NCBI RefSeq assembly: GCF_900114315.1
Contig: NZ_FOSQ01000011.1
Span: 1-64,000 of the forward strand
Source of the DNA: Falsiroseomonas stagni DSM 19981
Lineage (GTDB): Bacteria; Pseudomonadota; Alphaproteobacteria; Acetobacterales; Acetobacteraceae
Direction of reading: 5' to 3'
Length of the DNA: 64,000 nt
Shown here: positions 17,367 through 26,203 of the stretch, one piece after another
Layout: the number at the start of each line of letters is the position of its first letter
Position numbering within the stretch: the first letter of the stretch is position 1
Translations under genes and position numbers: made by a program
The notes under the pieces: generated by a model
What the model saw: the letters and a program-made list of their open reading frames with translations, nothing else
The model's database searches: none
Told to the model about the DNA's origin: nothing

Positions 17367-19052
17367 TCATGCGATCGCAGGCTTCTTCAGAATGCGGAGC
17401 ATCAGCGCCGTGACGACCGTGCCCGCCACCAGCGCCACGATGTAGCCCAGCAGATGGGACACCGCGTTCGGGATGGGCAGCACGAAGATGCCGCCATGCG
17501 GCACGCGAAGCTCCGCGCCCACCATCATGGACAGCGCGCCCGCCACCGCGGAGCCCACGACGAGGGAGGGGATCACCCGCAGCGGGTCCTTGGCGGCGAA
17601 GGGGATCGCGCCCTCGCTGATGAAGGCCAGGCCCAGCACGCCGGCGGCCGGCGCGGCTTCCCGTTCCTCCGTGGTGAAACGGTCGCGGAAGAGATACGCG
17701 GCCAAGGCGAGGCCGAGCGGCGGCGTCATGCCAGCCGCCATGGCGGCGGCCATGGGCGCATAGACCTCGCTGGCGATGAGGCCCGTGGAGAAGGCGTAGG
17801 CCGCCTTGTTCACCGGCCCGCCCATGTCGAAGGCCATCATGGCGCCAATGATGAGGCCGAGCGCGATGGCGCCGCTGCCCTGCATGCCGCGGAGGAATTC
17901 CGTCAGCGCGGCCAGCGCGGTGGCCACCGGCCCGCCGGCCACGTAGATCATGAACAGCCCCGTCACCAGCGCGCCGGCGACGGGCAGGATGAGGACGGGC
18001 TTCAGCCCCTCCAGCGTCCGGGGCAGTTTCAGGTTGCTGTTGAGCCAGGCGACGAAGTAGCCGGCCACGAAGCCCGCCACGATGCCGCCGAGGAAGCCGG
18101 CATTGAGGTGCCCCGCGATCATGCCGCCGATCATGCCGGGCGCGATGCCGGGCCGATCCGCGATGGAATAGGCGATGTAGCCCGCCAGCGCCGGCACCAT
18201 CAGGGCCAGCGCCGCGCGCCCGCCGATCTGGAACAGCGCGCCGGCGAAGGTGCCCTTGTGCGCGTCGTCGAAGGCGTAGATGCCGCCGAAGGCAAAGGCC
18301 AGCGCCACCAGCAGCCCGCCCGCCACCACGAAGGGCAGCATGAAGGACACGCCCGTCATCAGATGCTTGTAGGGGCCGGTCAGCTGCTTCTTGCCGGGCG
18401 CGGGGGCGGCCGCGCTGCCGGCCTGGACCGTCGCCTCCGCGAAGGCGCGCGTCACCAGCGCCTTGCCGTCATTGATCGCGGGCTTGGTGCCGGACAGGAA
18501 CACGCGCTTGCCCCCGAAGCGCGCCAGATCCACCTGCGTATCGGCCGCGATCAGCACGAGGTCGGCCGCCGCGATATCCTCGGCCGTCAGGGTGTTCTGC
18601 GCGCCGACGGAGCCCTGCGTCTCCACCTTGATGCCGTGGCCGAGTGCCTTCGCCGCGCCTTCCAGCCCCTCCGCCGCCATGAAGGTGTGGGCGATGCCGG
18701 TGGGGCAGGAGGTGATGGCGACGATGCGCTTCGCACCCGACGTGGCGGGCGCGGCAATCGTCGGCGCCAGGGTGCGGTCCAGCACGGCCATGGCGTCGGC
18801 CAGCACGTCCTCCACCTTCGCGCGGATCGGCGTCAGCGCGGCCAGCGCCCCGGGCGGCTCGGCATCGCCGACCAGCAGCAGGGCATCGGCCTCCGGCTGC
18901 GCCGGCAGCGGGTGCAGCACGCCGCGGGGGGTGCGGATTTCCACCGTCAATTCACGGCCACCCTTCCGGGCGGCCTGGCGCAGCGCTTCCGCCGCCAGCA
19001 TGGCCTGGACGGGGTTGTCGCCCCCCTCCACCACCGCGATCACGCCGGACAT
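17367..19052 (-). CDS. fruA: Fructose-specific PTS enzyme IIB'BC
   Basis: A 561-residue membrane protein. Residues 1-100 are a degenerate IIB' domain. A functional IIB domain follows, with the phosphocysteine C116 in [17 protein letters not shown]. From about residue 225 the IIC domain has about ten hydrophobic helices and the conserved [17 protein letters not shown] and [16 protein letters not shown] motifs. It imports fructose and phosphorylates it to fructose 1-phosphate. GGAGG lies 7 bp before ATG 19052, and the gene follows fruK by 13 bp. It completes the fruB-fruK-fruA operon. The region from its stop to the Bug gene (17138-17366) contains nothing recognisable. Confidence 0.95.
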   Translation of the reverse strand: MSGVIAVVEGGDNPVQAMLAAEALRQAARKGGRELTVEIRTPRGVLHPLPAQPEADALLLVGDAEPPGALAALTPIRAKVEDVLADAMAVLDRTLAPTIAAPATSGAKRIVAITSCPTGIAHTFMAAEGLEGAAKALGHGIKVETQGSVGAQNTLTAEDIAAADLVLIAADTQVDLARFGGKRVFLSGTKPAINDGKALVTRAFAEATVQAGSAAAPAPGKKQLTGPYKHLMTGVSFMLPFVVAGGLLVALAFAFGGIYAFDDAHKGTFAGALFQIGGRAALALMVPALAGYIAYSIADRPGIAPGMIGGMIAGHLNAGFLGGIVAGFVAGYFVAWLNSNLKLPRTLEGLKPVLILPVAGALVTGLFMIYVAGGPVATALAALTEFLRGMQGSGAIALGLIIGAMMAFDMGGPVNKAAYAFSTGLIASEVYAPMAAAMAAGMTPPLGLALAAYLFRDRFTTEEREAAPAAGVLGLAFISEGAIPFAAKDPLRVIPSLVVGSAVAGALSMMVGAELRVPHGGIFVLPIPNAVSHLLGYIVALVAGTVVTALMLRILKKPAIA

Positions 19053-19065
19053 GTCGTTTCCTCCG

Positions 19066-19992
19066 TCATTCGATGGGTTCGGGGCGGAGCGTGGCGGCAA
19101 TCGCCTCCACCGCCGCGCGGCCGGGAATCTGGGCGCCGGTCTTCTGCAACTTGCCCGCGGCGAAGGCGGTGGCGCGGCAGGCCAGCGCCGGCAGCGGCAG
19201 ATTGTCGGCGAGGCCGGCGACGATCCCCGCCACCATCGCATCCCCCGCGCCGACGCTGCTGGTGACGGGCACCGCGGGCGGATGTACGCGCAGCGCGGCA
19301 TCGGCGGTGACGAACAAGGCGCCCTCCCCGCCCATGGAGACGACGACCAGGCCCACGCCCCGCGCCACCAGGCGGCGCGCGGCGCCGAGCAGCGCGGCGG
19401 CGTCGGGCAGCGCATGGCCGACCAGGCCTTCCAACTCGTGCCGGTTCGGCTTGATGGCGTGCGGCATCACGGCGCCGTCCAGCAGCGCCTTCAAGGCCGC
19501 GCCGCTGGCATCCGCCACCACGCGCACGCCGCGCGCCACCAGCGTCGCGGTCAGGCGGGCATAGATGTCGGACTGCACCCCACGGGGCAGGCTGCCGCAC
19601 AGCACGGCGATATCCCGCGCCTGTTCCGCCGCTGCGATGCAGGCGTCCAGCGCGGCGCCATCGGGCGCCAGGCCGGGCAGGTTGATGTCCGTGGTCTCGC
19701 CGCTCGACCGGTCCAGCAGCTTGATGTTGGTCCGCGTCTCGCCGGGGATGCGCGTGCAATGGTCCGCGATGCGTTTTTCCGTGAACAGCGCGCGGAAGAT
19801 CGCGTCATTGTCGGCGCCGAGCAGCCCGGTGGCGGTGACCGCCGCGCCCCAATCCGCCAGGCAGGAGGCGACGTTGATCCCCTTCCCCGCGGCATGGCGT
19901 TCCTGGCCCACGGCCGGGTTCACCTGGCCCGGCAGCAATGCCTCCAGCGCCACCGTCACATCGATGGCGGGATTGAGCGTGAGGGTGAGCAT
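19066..19992 (-). CDS. fruK: 1-phosphofructokinase
   Basis: A 308-residue PfkB-family kinase. The start [19 protein letters not shown] is typical of FruK/Lac[21 protein letters not shown] carries the substrate-binding glycines, and [17 protein letters not shown] contains the catalytic GAGD aspartate. It converts fructose 1-phosphate to fructose 1,6-bisphosphate in the cytoplasm. Translation most likely begins at ATG 19992, which shares one base with the fruB stop (TGATG); a GTG one codon earlier is also possible. Position between fruB and fruA makes the assignment firm. Confidence 0.95.
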   Translation of the reverse strand: MLTLTLNPAIDVTVALEALLPGQVNPAVGQERHAAGKGINVASCLADWGAAVTATGLLGADNDAIFRALFTEKRIADHCTRIPGETRTNIKLLDRSSGETTDINLPGLAPDGAALDACIAAAEQARDIAVLCGSLPRGVQSDIYARLTATLVARGVRVVADASGAALKALLDGAVMPHAIKPNRHELEGLVGHALPDAAALLGAARRLVARGVGLVVVSMGGEGALFVTADAALRVHPPAVPVTSSVGAGDAMVAGIVAGLADNLPLPALACRATAFAAGKLQKTGAQIPGRAAVEAIAATLRPEPIE

Positions 19993-22532
19993 CACGCCGC
20001 TTCCTGTTCCGCCGGGGCAAGCGTGGCTTCCAGCGCGCGGACCTCATCCGCCGTCGCGCAATCCAGCGCCTGCGCCGACAGCGCCTGCAACTGCGACAGG
20101 GTCGCGCCGCGCAGCGCCGACTTCACCGCGGGGATGTCGCGCGGCGTCATGGACAATTCGCGCACGCCGAGGCCCGCCAGCAGCGCGGCGCCGAAGGGGT
20201 CGCCGGCCAGGCCGCCGCAGACGCCGGTCCATTTCCCCGCGCGGTCGGCCGCCTGCACCGTCATCGCGATCATGCGCAGCACGGCGGGGTGCAGGCTGTC
20301 GGCCTCCGCCGCCAAATCGGGGTTCTGGCGATCCATGGCGAGGACGTATTGCGTCAGGTCGTTGGTCCCGATGGAGAAGAAATCCACGTGCCGCGCCAGC
20401 GCATCCGCCTGCACCGCGGCGGCCGGGACTTCCACCATGATGCCGATGGGGATCTCCGGCGCGCCGATCGCGGCGCGGATGCGGTCGCAGGCCGCGCGCA
20501 GCGCGATCACCTCCTGCACCGAGGTCACCATGGGGAACATGATGGACAGCGCGCCGCCTTCCTTCGCGGCGCGATACAAGGCGCGCAATTGCGGCTCCAT
20601 CAGGTCCGGCCGGCGCAGCAGCAGGCGCGCGCCGCGCACGCCGAGGAAGGGGTTCGCCTCCACCGGCAGGCGCAGATGCGGCACCTGCTTGTCGCCGCCG
20701 ATATCCAGCGCGCGCACGATCAGCGGCTTGCCCTGCACAGCCTCGATCATCGCGCGGTAGGTGGCGAACTGGCTGTCCTCATCCGGCGTCACGCCGGACT
20801 CAAGAAACAGGAACTCCGTCCGCATCAGGCCGACGCCCTCCGCGCCCTGCGCCAGGGCGAAGGCGGCCTGGTCCGGCAGGTTGATGTTGGCGGCGACCTC
20901 GATCCGCGTGCCGTCGCGCGTCGTCGCGGGTTCCGCGCGGAGCGCCTCCTGGCGCGCGCGGCGTTCGGCCTGGCGGGCGATGAAGGCGCGGGCGGCGGCG
21001 AGGTCGGCCTCGGTCGGGTCCAGGTGCAGCCGGCCGCCGGTGCCATCGATGATGGCCTCCGTCCCCGGCTTCAGGTCGAGCAGCCCCGCCCCGCCCGCGA
21101 CCAGCGCGGGCACGCCGAGCGTGCGCGCCAGGATGGCGGTGTGGGAGGTGGGGCCGCCCGTCGCGGTGGCCAGGCCCACCACCCGATCGGGGTCAAGGCC
21201 CGCCGTGTCCGACGGCGAGAGATCCTCCGCCACCAGGATCACCTTCCCCTCCGGCAGGTCGGCAAGGCTGCCGCCGGCGAGCGAGGGGTCGATCTGGCCG
21301 AGCACGCGGCGCCCGACATCGCGCAGATCCGCGGCGCGCCCGGCCAGCACGGGGTTGCCGAGGGCCGAGAGGGAGGCGGCGACGCGCCCCACCGCCTGGT
21401 GCCAGGACCAGGCGAGGCCATGGCCCTCCACCATCAACTGGCAGGTGGTGGTGATGAGGTCGGGATCGTCGTCCAGCAGCCCGGCCTGGGCCGTGAAGAT
21501 GGCGGCATCCGCCGCGCCGAGGCGCCGGGCCGTGTCATCCTCCAGCGCCTTCAACTGGGCGCGGGTGGCGCGGATGGCGTGTTCCAGCCGGGCGCCGCCT
21601 TCCGCCAGCGACAAAGGCTGGTCGGGGATGGCGGCATCCTGCGCCGCCAGCAGGTGGATGCGGCCGATGGCGAGACCGGGGCTGGCGCCGATGCCGGCCA
21701 GGGTGATGACCCGCCCGGTCGGCTCGAACCCCCGCGCGGTGGTGGTGGCGCGGCGGGCGGCCAGGGCGGCGTCGGCCTTCTCCTGCGCGGAGAGGCCCGC
21801 GATGGTGGCGCGGAAGCGCGCCAGCGCGGCGGCGGCGTCCCGGCCCTCGGCGGAGATGGTGAGGGCGTCGCCGGGGCGCAGCCCCAGTTGCAGCAGGGCG
21901 ATCAGGGCGGAAGCATCGGCGGCCCGGACGCCGTGGCGCACCTGGATGCGCGCGCCGGTGGCCCGCGCCGTCTCCACCCAGCGCGTGGCGGGGCGGGCAT
22001 GAAGGCCCGAGGGGTAGTCCAGCACCCAGTCGACGCGCTCCGCGAAATCCGTCGCGGCGGCGGCGGGGGCTTCCGGCGCCTCGGCACCGAGGGCGGCGAT
22101 GATGGCGGCCGGGTCCTCCACCGTGAACAGGCGGGCGAGTGCGGCTTCGTCCTGCATCAGCCGCGTCAGCCGGCGGAGGATGGCGATGTGTTCGTCCGAC
22201 GTCGCGGCGATGCCGACGATCAGATGCGCGCGCTGGCCGGGATTCCATTCGATGCCGTCGCGGACCTGGAGGATGGCGAGGCCGTTGCGGCGGACCAGGT
22301 GGCGGTCGGCCGCCAGGCCATGGGGGATGGCGACGCCATGGCCGAGGAAGGTGTTCGCCGCCCTCTCCCGCCCTTCCATGCTGGCGGCATAGCCGGGGTC
22401 CACGCAGCCGGCGGCGGCGAGGAGCTGCCCCAGCTGCTGGATGGCGGCGTGCTTGTCGGCGGGGTGGGCATCGAGGCGCACGAGTTCCGGCGCGATGGCC
22501 ATGGAGGGGCTGACGGACGCGGTCTGGGCCAT
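19992..22532 (-). CDS. fruB: Fructose PTS fusion protein: IIA-HPr-enzyme I
   Basis: An 846-residue multiphosphoryl transfer protein. Residues 1-150 are an IIA(Fru) domain with phospho-His71 (GVAIPHG). Residues about 165-255 are an HPr domain with His178 (GLHARPA). Residues about 275-846 are enzyme I, with the phospho-histidine at His464 (GGPTSHTAIL) and the PEP-binding segments VGLMRTEFLF and VDFFSIGTNDLTQY. It carries phosphate from PEP through to FruA, so the operon needs no separate ptsHI. ATG 22532 is chosen; an ATG at codon 11 is the alternative. The gene is first in the operon and faces the LacI regulator across 144 bp. Confidence 0.95.
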   Translation of the reverse strand: MAQTASVSPSMAIAPELVRLDAHPADKHAAIQQLGQLLAAAGCVDPGYAASMEGRERAANTFLGHGVAIPHGLAADRHLVRRNGLAILQVRDGIEWNPGQRAHLIVGIAATSDEHIAILRRLTRLMQDEAALARLFTVEDPAAIIAALGAEAPEAPAAAATDFAERVDWVLDYPSGLHARPATRWVETARATGARIQVRHGVRAADASALIALLQLGLRPGDALTISAEGRDAAAALARFRATIAGLSAQEKADAALAARRATTTARGFEPTGRVITLAGIGASPGLAIGRIHLLAAQDAAIPDQPLSLAEGGARLEHAIRATRAQLKALEDDTARRLGAADAAIFTAQAGLLDDDPDLITTTCQLMVEGHGLAWSWHQAVGRVAASLSALGNPVLAGRAADLRDVGRRVLGQIDPSLAGGSLADLPEGKVILVAEDLSPSDTAGLDPDRVVGLATATGGPTSHTAILARTLGVPALVAGGAGLLDLKPGTEAIIDGTGGRLHLDPTEADLAAARAFIARQAERRARQEALRAEPATTRDGTRIEVAANINLPDQAAFALAQGAEGVGLMRTEFLFLESGVTPDEDSQFATYRAMIEAVQGKPLIVRALDIGGDKQVPHLRLPVEANPFLGVRGARLLLRRPDLMEPQLRALYRAAKEGGALSIMFPMVTSVQEVIALRAACDRIRAAIGAPEIPIGIMVEVPAAAVQADALARHVDFFSIGTNDLTQYVLAMDRQNPDLAAEADSLHPAVLRMIAMTVQAADRAGKWTGVCGGLAGDPFGAALLAGLGVRELSMTPRDIPAVKSALRGATLSQLQALSAQALDCATADEVRALEATLAPAEQEAA

Positions 22533-22568
22533 CTGGACGTTCCTGCCTGACGCTTCGCTGTCGTGAAT

Positions 22569-22580
22569 GAAAACGTTTCC
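22569..22580. promoter_or_regulatory. Operator-like palindrome for the LacI-family regulator
   Basis: GAAAACGTTTCC is a near-palindrome centred on ACGT, the classic half-site pattern of LacI/FruR repressors. It lies 37 bp upstream of the fruB start and in the divergent gap to the regulator gene, so one site could control both promoters. Binding is inferred. Confidence 0.65.
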
Positions 22581-22676
22581 ACACCCCCTGTCAAAGGGTT
22601 TTTCAAGCCCGGCAACGACGAGGCGGCGGAAAGGCGTTGATGGGCTGGCAGCGTGGCGCCATGCTGGGGCAGGCTC

Positions 22677-23678
22677 ATGAAATCGATCACACCCCCCCCT
22701 GCCCCCGTCGGCATCAAGGATGTCGCCCGCGCCGCCGGCGTGGCGCCCGCCACCGTATCCCGTGCGCTCGGCAAGGGGCCGATCAGCGACGCGCTTCGCG
22801 AACAGGTGATGCAGGCCGTGCGCGCCACGGGCTACCGCCCCAACCTGGCCGCGCGTCGCCTGCGGTCCCAGGAAACCGGGACGATCGGGCTGATGGTGGC
22901 GGACATCGCCAACCCCTTCTTCACCGGTGTCGCCCGCGCCGTGGAACACGCGGCCTTCGAGGCGGGGCTGCGCGTCATCCTCTGCGACTCGGATCGCGAT
23001 CCGGCGCGGGAGGCCAGCTACCTCCAGCTGATGCAGGCGGAGCGGGTGACAGGCCTCATCATGGCGCCGACGCGCGCCACGGCGCATCGGCTGGCGGGGC
23101 TGGACCTGTCCCTGCCCACGGTGCTGATCGACCGCGCCGGCCCGCCCGGCCTGTTCGACAGCGTGCTGCTGGATAATGGGGAGGCCGCTTCCGGCCTGGT
23201 GGACCATCTGGTCGCCAACGGCCACCGCCGCATCACCGGCCTGTTCGGGGAGACGAGCGACACCGGCCGCGCGCGGGCGGAGGGCTACGCCACCGCCATG
23301 GCCCGCCACGGCCTGGCGCCCGATGCCCGCTTCATCCCGCCCGCGACCCCGCCGGCGGAGGCCGCGCTGGCGGTGCTGCGGGATGGCCCGCCGGGCGCGC
23401 TGCTGGCGGCCAATTCACTGCTGCTGCTGGGCGCGCTGCGCGCCACGCGCCAGGCGGGGCTGCGCGTGCCGGGGGACCTCGCGCTCTGCGGCTTCGACAA
23501 TGAACCCTGGACGGAGCTGGTGGAGCCCGGCCTGACCGTGGTGGAGCAGCCGCTGGAGGAAATCGGCCGCGGCGCCATGCGCCTGCTGTTCGACCGGCTG
23601 CGGGACCCGGATGCGCCCGTTCGGAAGCTGATGCTCAGCGGGCGGCAGGTGGTGCGGGGATCGACGGCGGCGCGATAG
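22677..23678 (+). CDS. fruR: LacI-family transcriptional regulator, probable fructose repressor
   Basis: A 333-residue LacI-type regulator. The HTH is at residues about 12-33 (GIKDVARAAGVAPATVSRAL) followed by the hinge helix YRPNLAARRL. The effector domain has TIGLMVADIANPFF, GLIMAPT, TVLIDRAGPP and CGFDNEPWTELVEPGLTVVEQP. Divergent placement opposite fruBKA with an ACGT-centred palindrome between them argues that it represses the fructose operon and responds to a fructose phosphate. ATG 22677 is chosen from the HTH position; an upstream ATG at 22653 would add only eight residues. Its stop is 3 bp from the end of the convergent gene. Confidence 0.9.
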   Translation: MKSITPPPAPVGIKDVARAAGVAPATVSRALGKGPISDALREQVMQAVRATGYRPNLAARRLRSQETGTIGLMVADIANPFFTGVARAVEHAAFEAGLRVILCDSDRDPAREASYLQLMQAERVTGLIMAPTRATAHRLAGLDLSLPTVLIDRAGPPGLFDSVLLDNGEAASGLVDHLVANGHRRITGLFGETSDTGRARAEGYATAMARHGLAPDARFIPPATPPAEAALAVLRDGPPGALLAANSLLLLGALRATRQAGLRVPGDLALCGFDNEPWTELVEPGLTVVEQPLEEIGRGAMRLLFDRLRDPDAPVRKLMLSGRQVVRGSTAAR

Positions 23679-23681
23679 GCC

Positions 23682-24158
23682 TCAACGGCGGGACCGGCGG
23701 GCGGGAGCGCGCTTGGACTTCGCCTTCGCCTTCGGCCGGGGCCGGGGTGCGGGCTTCGCCTTGCGCGGGGGCGCGGCAGGCTTCGGGCTGGCAACCGGCT
23801 TCGCGATGACAACCGGCTTCGGCACCGGGATGCCGTCCGGGCCTTCATAGCGCTGCAAGGTCGCCTCCGCCGCCAGATGCGGATAGGCCCGCGCGCCCTT
23901 GGGCCAGGTGCGGGCGAAGGCCGCGACCTCCGCCTGGTCATGCCCGCGGATCGCCTGGACCAGCGCCTCCGCCGCCTGGGCGGGCTTCAGGCGCTGCTGC
24001 TTAAGCAGCCGCACATGCCATTCCCGAGCACGCAGCGGACACCAATCCACCAGCGATTCCTGCAGCGCGCGGCGCACCGCCGGGGGCAGTTCCTCATAGG
24101 CGCGATAGGCATCGCCCTTCAGCGTGCTGCGGGGCCGGGTGGCCATGCTGTTGTCCAT
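23682..24158 (-). CDS. Basic hypothetical protein with histone H1-like Lys/Pro/Ala tail
   Basis: A 158-residue protein of unknown function. Residues 1-105 form a compact, tryptophan-containing region (YEELPPAVRRALQESLVDWC, REWHVRLLKQQRL, AFARTWPKGARAYPHLAAEA) that reminds me of small alphaproteobacterial DUF proteins such as DUF6525, but this is uncertain. From residue about 112 the chain becomes a low-complexity Lys/Arg/Pro/Ala tail (KPAPRPRPKAKAKSKRAPARRSRR in type), like histone H1-like proteins and AlgP, so nucleic-acid binding is possible. AAGG lies 6 bp before ATG 24158. It converges on the fructose regulator gene. Confidence 0.7.
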   Translation of the reverse strand: MDNSMATRPRSTLKGDAYRAYEELPPAVRRALQESLVDWCPLRAREWHVRLLKQQRLKPAQAAEALVQAIRGHDQAEVAAFARTWPKGARAYPHLAAEATLQRYEGPDGIPVPKPVVIAKPVASPKPAAPPRKAKPAPRPRPKAKAKSKRAPARRSRR

Positions 24159-24267
24159 CGGCGCCTTCTAGCGAGGGCGCGCGCGCGGGCAAACCGAAAC
24201 CCTCGCCCCCCCGCCGCATGGCGGGTGCGACCAGGGATCGGGGCTGGCGGCCTGCCTTGTCCGCCGG

Positions 24268-24447
24268 TCAGCCCCGCGGCAGCCCGAATTCGATGAGCAG
24301 GAGCAGGAACCCGCCAGCGAACAGGATGGCGGCCAGCGTGAGGACCGCCGCCAGGGTGAGCCACCGCCCCTCCCGCCGCAGCCTGGACGCCCAGGTCAGC
24401 AGCAGGAAGACCGGATCGCCGCCGGTCTCGCGAAACCAGCGCAGCAT
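24268..24447 (-). CDS. Small single-pass membrane protein (59 aa), hypothetical
   Basis: An ATG at 24447 opens a 59-codon frame ending in TGA at 24268-24270. The product starts MLRWFRETGGDPVFLLLTWA, has a basic loop SRLRREGRW and then one strong hydrophobic segment (LTLAAVLTLAAILFAGGFLL, residues about 31-50) before a short polar end, IEFGLPRG. The first hydrophobic stretch may be a second, weaker helix. No family is recognised. It lies 21 bp downstream of the SDR gene on the same strand and could be its last operon member. Support comes from the membrane-protein pattern and location only. Confidence 0.5.
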   Translation of the reverse strand: MLRWFRETGGDPVFLLLTWASRLRREGRWLTLAAVLTLAAILFAGGFLLLLIEFGLPRG

Positions 24448-24468
24448 GGGGCGGCCGCTACCCGCCGG

Positions 24469-25233
24469 TCACACCGTCAGCCCGCCATCCACCACCACGG
24501 TCTGGCCCGTGACCATCGCGGCACCCGCCAGCAGGAAGACCATCACCTCCGCCAGGTCTTCCGGCGTGCAGCGGCGCTTCAGCAGGGCGTTGTCGATGGA
24601 CGACGCGCGCTGTTCGTTCGTCCATTCGATCATCCAGGTGCTGTCCACCGCACCCGGCGCCACCGCATTCACCCGGACCTCCGGCGCCAGGCCGCGCGCC
24701 AGGTTCTTCGTCAGGCTGATGACGCCGGCCTTGGTGGCGCCATAGGCCATGGAGGAGCCGGGCGAATTGATCCCGGCGATGGAGGCGGTGTTGACGATGG
24801 CGCCGCGCGACGCCCGCAGCGCCGGCGCCGCCGCCTTGGCGCAGCGGAAGACGCCGAGCAGGTTCACCTCGATCACGGCCTGCCAGAGTTCCTCCGTCAG
24901 CCGGTCCAGCTCCTGCGGCGCGACGGAGGTGCGGGTGCCGGGGGTGCCGGCATTGTTGGCGAGGTAGTCGAGCCGCCCGAGATCGGCGACCGCCTTTTCC
25001 ACCATCGCCGCCGCGCCCGCCGCATCGGCGACGGAACCGGGGGCGGAGATCACCCGCGCGCCGGTCTCGGCAGCGAGCTTCGCCACCGCCTCCGGCCCGC
25101 GCGGGTCATCGGCCAGGTGGTTGATCGCAACCGCGCAGCCGCTGCGCGCCAGCAGAGTCGCGGTGGCGAGCCCGATGCCGGAGGCACCGCCCGTGACCAG
25201 CGCGGCGCGGCCCTTGAGGTCGTAGGTGATCAT
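24469..25233 (-). CDS. Short-chain dehydrogenase/reductase (SDR)
   Basis: A 254-residue classical SDR. The cofactor motif ALVTGGASGIGLATATLL (TGxxxGIG, residues about 12-26) is followed by NNAG (LDYLANNAGTPG), the catalytic Ser in NTASIAGIN, YxxxK in AYGATKAGVISLTKN and the end VTGQTVVVDGGLTV. It reduces or oxidises a hydroxyl/keto group with NAD(P)H. Its ATG overlaps the stop of the hydroxyacyl-CoA dehydrogenase gene by 4 bp. With the ThDP enzyme upstream it forms a three-gene operon, suggesting sequential steps on one carbon skeleton; the substrate is unknown. Confidence 0.9.
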   Translation of the reverse strand: MITYDLKGRAALVTGGASGIGLATATLLARSGCAVAINHLADDPRGPEAVAKLAAETGARVISAPGSVADAAGAAAMVEKAVADLGRLDYLANNAGTPGTRTSVAPQELDRLTEELWQAVIEVNLLGVFRCAKAAAPALRASRGAIVNTASIAGINSPGSSMAYGATKAGVISLTKNLARGLAPEVRVNAVAPGAVDSTWMIEWTNEQRASSIDNALLKRRCTPEDLAEVMVFLLAGAAMVTGQTVVVDGGLTV

Positions 25234-26195
25234 GCGCTTCGTCCCTGTCCCGCCATGGTGCCGATGCGCCGGATGGCGCGCTTGAGTTCCATCAACCGCC
25301 GGTCGCGCGCCTCGAACAACGCGGCCGGGTCCTGTCCTCCCCAGTCGTAGAAGCCGGCGCCGGCCATGACGCCGGTCCTGCCTTCCGCGACCAGCGCATC
25401 CACCGCCTCGCACTTCCCCCGCACCGGCGGCGGTTCGTACATGCGGTTGGAGAGGCTGGCCTGCATGAAGGGCAGGCCGGTGAAATCGGCCTTGGCCAGC
25501 ATGCCGAGGATGGGGAGGCGGAGCGCGATGCCCTCGATGATCGCCGTGTCGATCTCCTCCGCCGTCGCGACGCCGTCATCCAGCAGCTTCTGGATCTCCA
25601 GCCCGATCGCGGATTGCACGCGGTTGGCGATGTAGCCGGGGACGAATCTGCGCATGACGACGGGCGCCTTGCCCATGGCCAGGCAGAGTTCGCGGGCGAA
25701 GGCCACGCAGGCGGGGTCGCATTCGGGCCCGCCGACGATGTCCACCAGATCCACCAGGTAGGGCGGCGTGTACCAGTGCATGATGATCGCGCGCTGCTGG
25801 CGCCGCGCGGGGATCAGCGGGAAGGGATCGAGGTAGCTGGTGTTGCTGGCGATGATCGCGTCCATCGGCGCCACCGCGTCGATCTGGTCGAACAGCACGC
25901 GCTTGGCGTCCGGCTTCTCGATGATCGCCTCCACGATCAGGTCGGCGCCCTCCACCGTCTCCGCCAGCGTCGGCAGGCGCGTGACCTTGGCGTGCAGCCA
26001 TTCGGCGTCGCGCTCCGCCGGTGCCTCCCCCGCCTGCACCAGCGTGGCCAGCGCCGTCTCCATCAGCGGGCCCGCCTTGTCGAGCGTCGCCATGGCGCTG
26101 TCGGTCAGCCGCACCTCATGCCCGCCCAGCGCATAGACCAGCGCGAGGGCATGCCCCATCGTGCCGGCGCCGATCACCGCGACCTTGATGCCCAT
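25230..26195 (-). CDS. 3-hydroxyacyl-CoA dehydrogenase family protein
   Basis: A 321-residue NAD-dependent dehydrogenase. The N-terminal Rossmann fold has VAVIGAGTMGHALALVYALGG, split here as VAVIGAGTMGHALA. Further family motifs are ADLIVEAIIEKPDAK, IIASNTSYL, HWYTPPYLVDLVDIV and MGKAPVVMRRFVPGYIANRVQ, then the C-terminal helical domain with YDW near the end. The general dehydrogenase signature HW.NPP reads HWYTPP here, as in several non-beta-oxidation members (L-gulonate or carnitine dehydrogenase types). It sits 8 bp after the ThDP enzyme gene and overlaps the SDR gene by 4 bp. Confidence 0.88.
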   Translation of the reverse strand: MGIKVAVIGAGTMGHALALVYALGGHEVRLTDSAMATLDKAGPLMETALATLVQAGEAPAERDAEWLHAKVTRLPTLAETVEGADLIVEAIIEKPDAKRVLFDQIDAVAPMDAIIASNTSYLDPFPLIPARRQQRAIIMHWYTPPYLVDLVDIVGGPECDPACVAFARELCLAMGKAPVVMRRFVPGYIANRVQSAIGLEIQKLLDDGVATAEEIDTAIIEGIALRLPILGMLAKADFTGLPFMQASLSNRMYEPPPVRGKCEAVDALVAEGRTGVMAGAGFYDWGGQDPAALFEARDRRLMELKRAIRRIGTMAGQGRSA

Positions 26196-26203
26196 GCCGC
26201 TTG

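Noticed and set aside
17213-17413. A 66-codon frame in the gap between the Bug gene and fruA.
   Set aside because: No motif, overlaps the fruA end and has no ribosome site.
20289-22550. A 753-codon plus-strand frame opposite fruB.
   Set aside because: It is antisense to a protein with three confirmed domains and has shadow composition (GAGG, RRG and QH runs).
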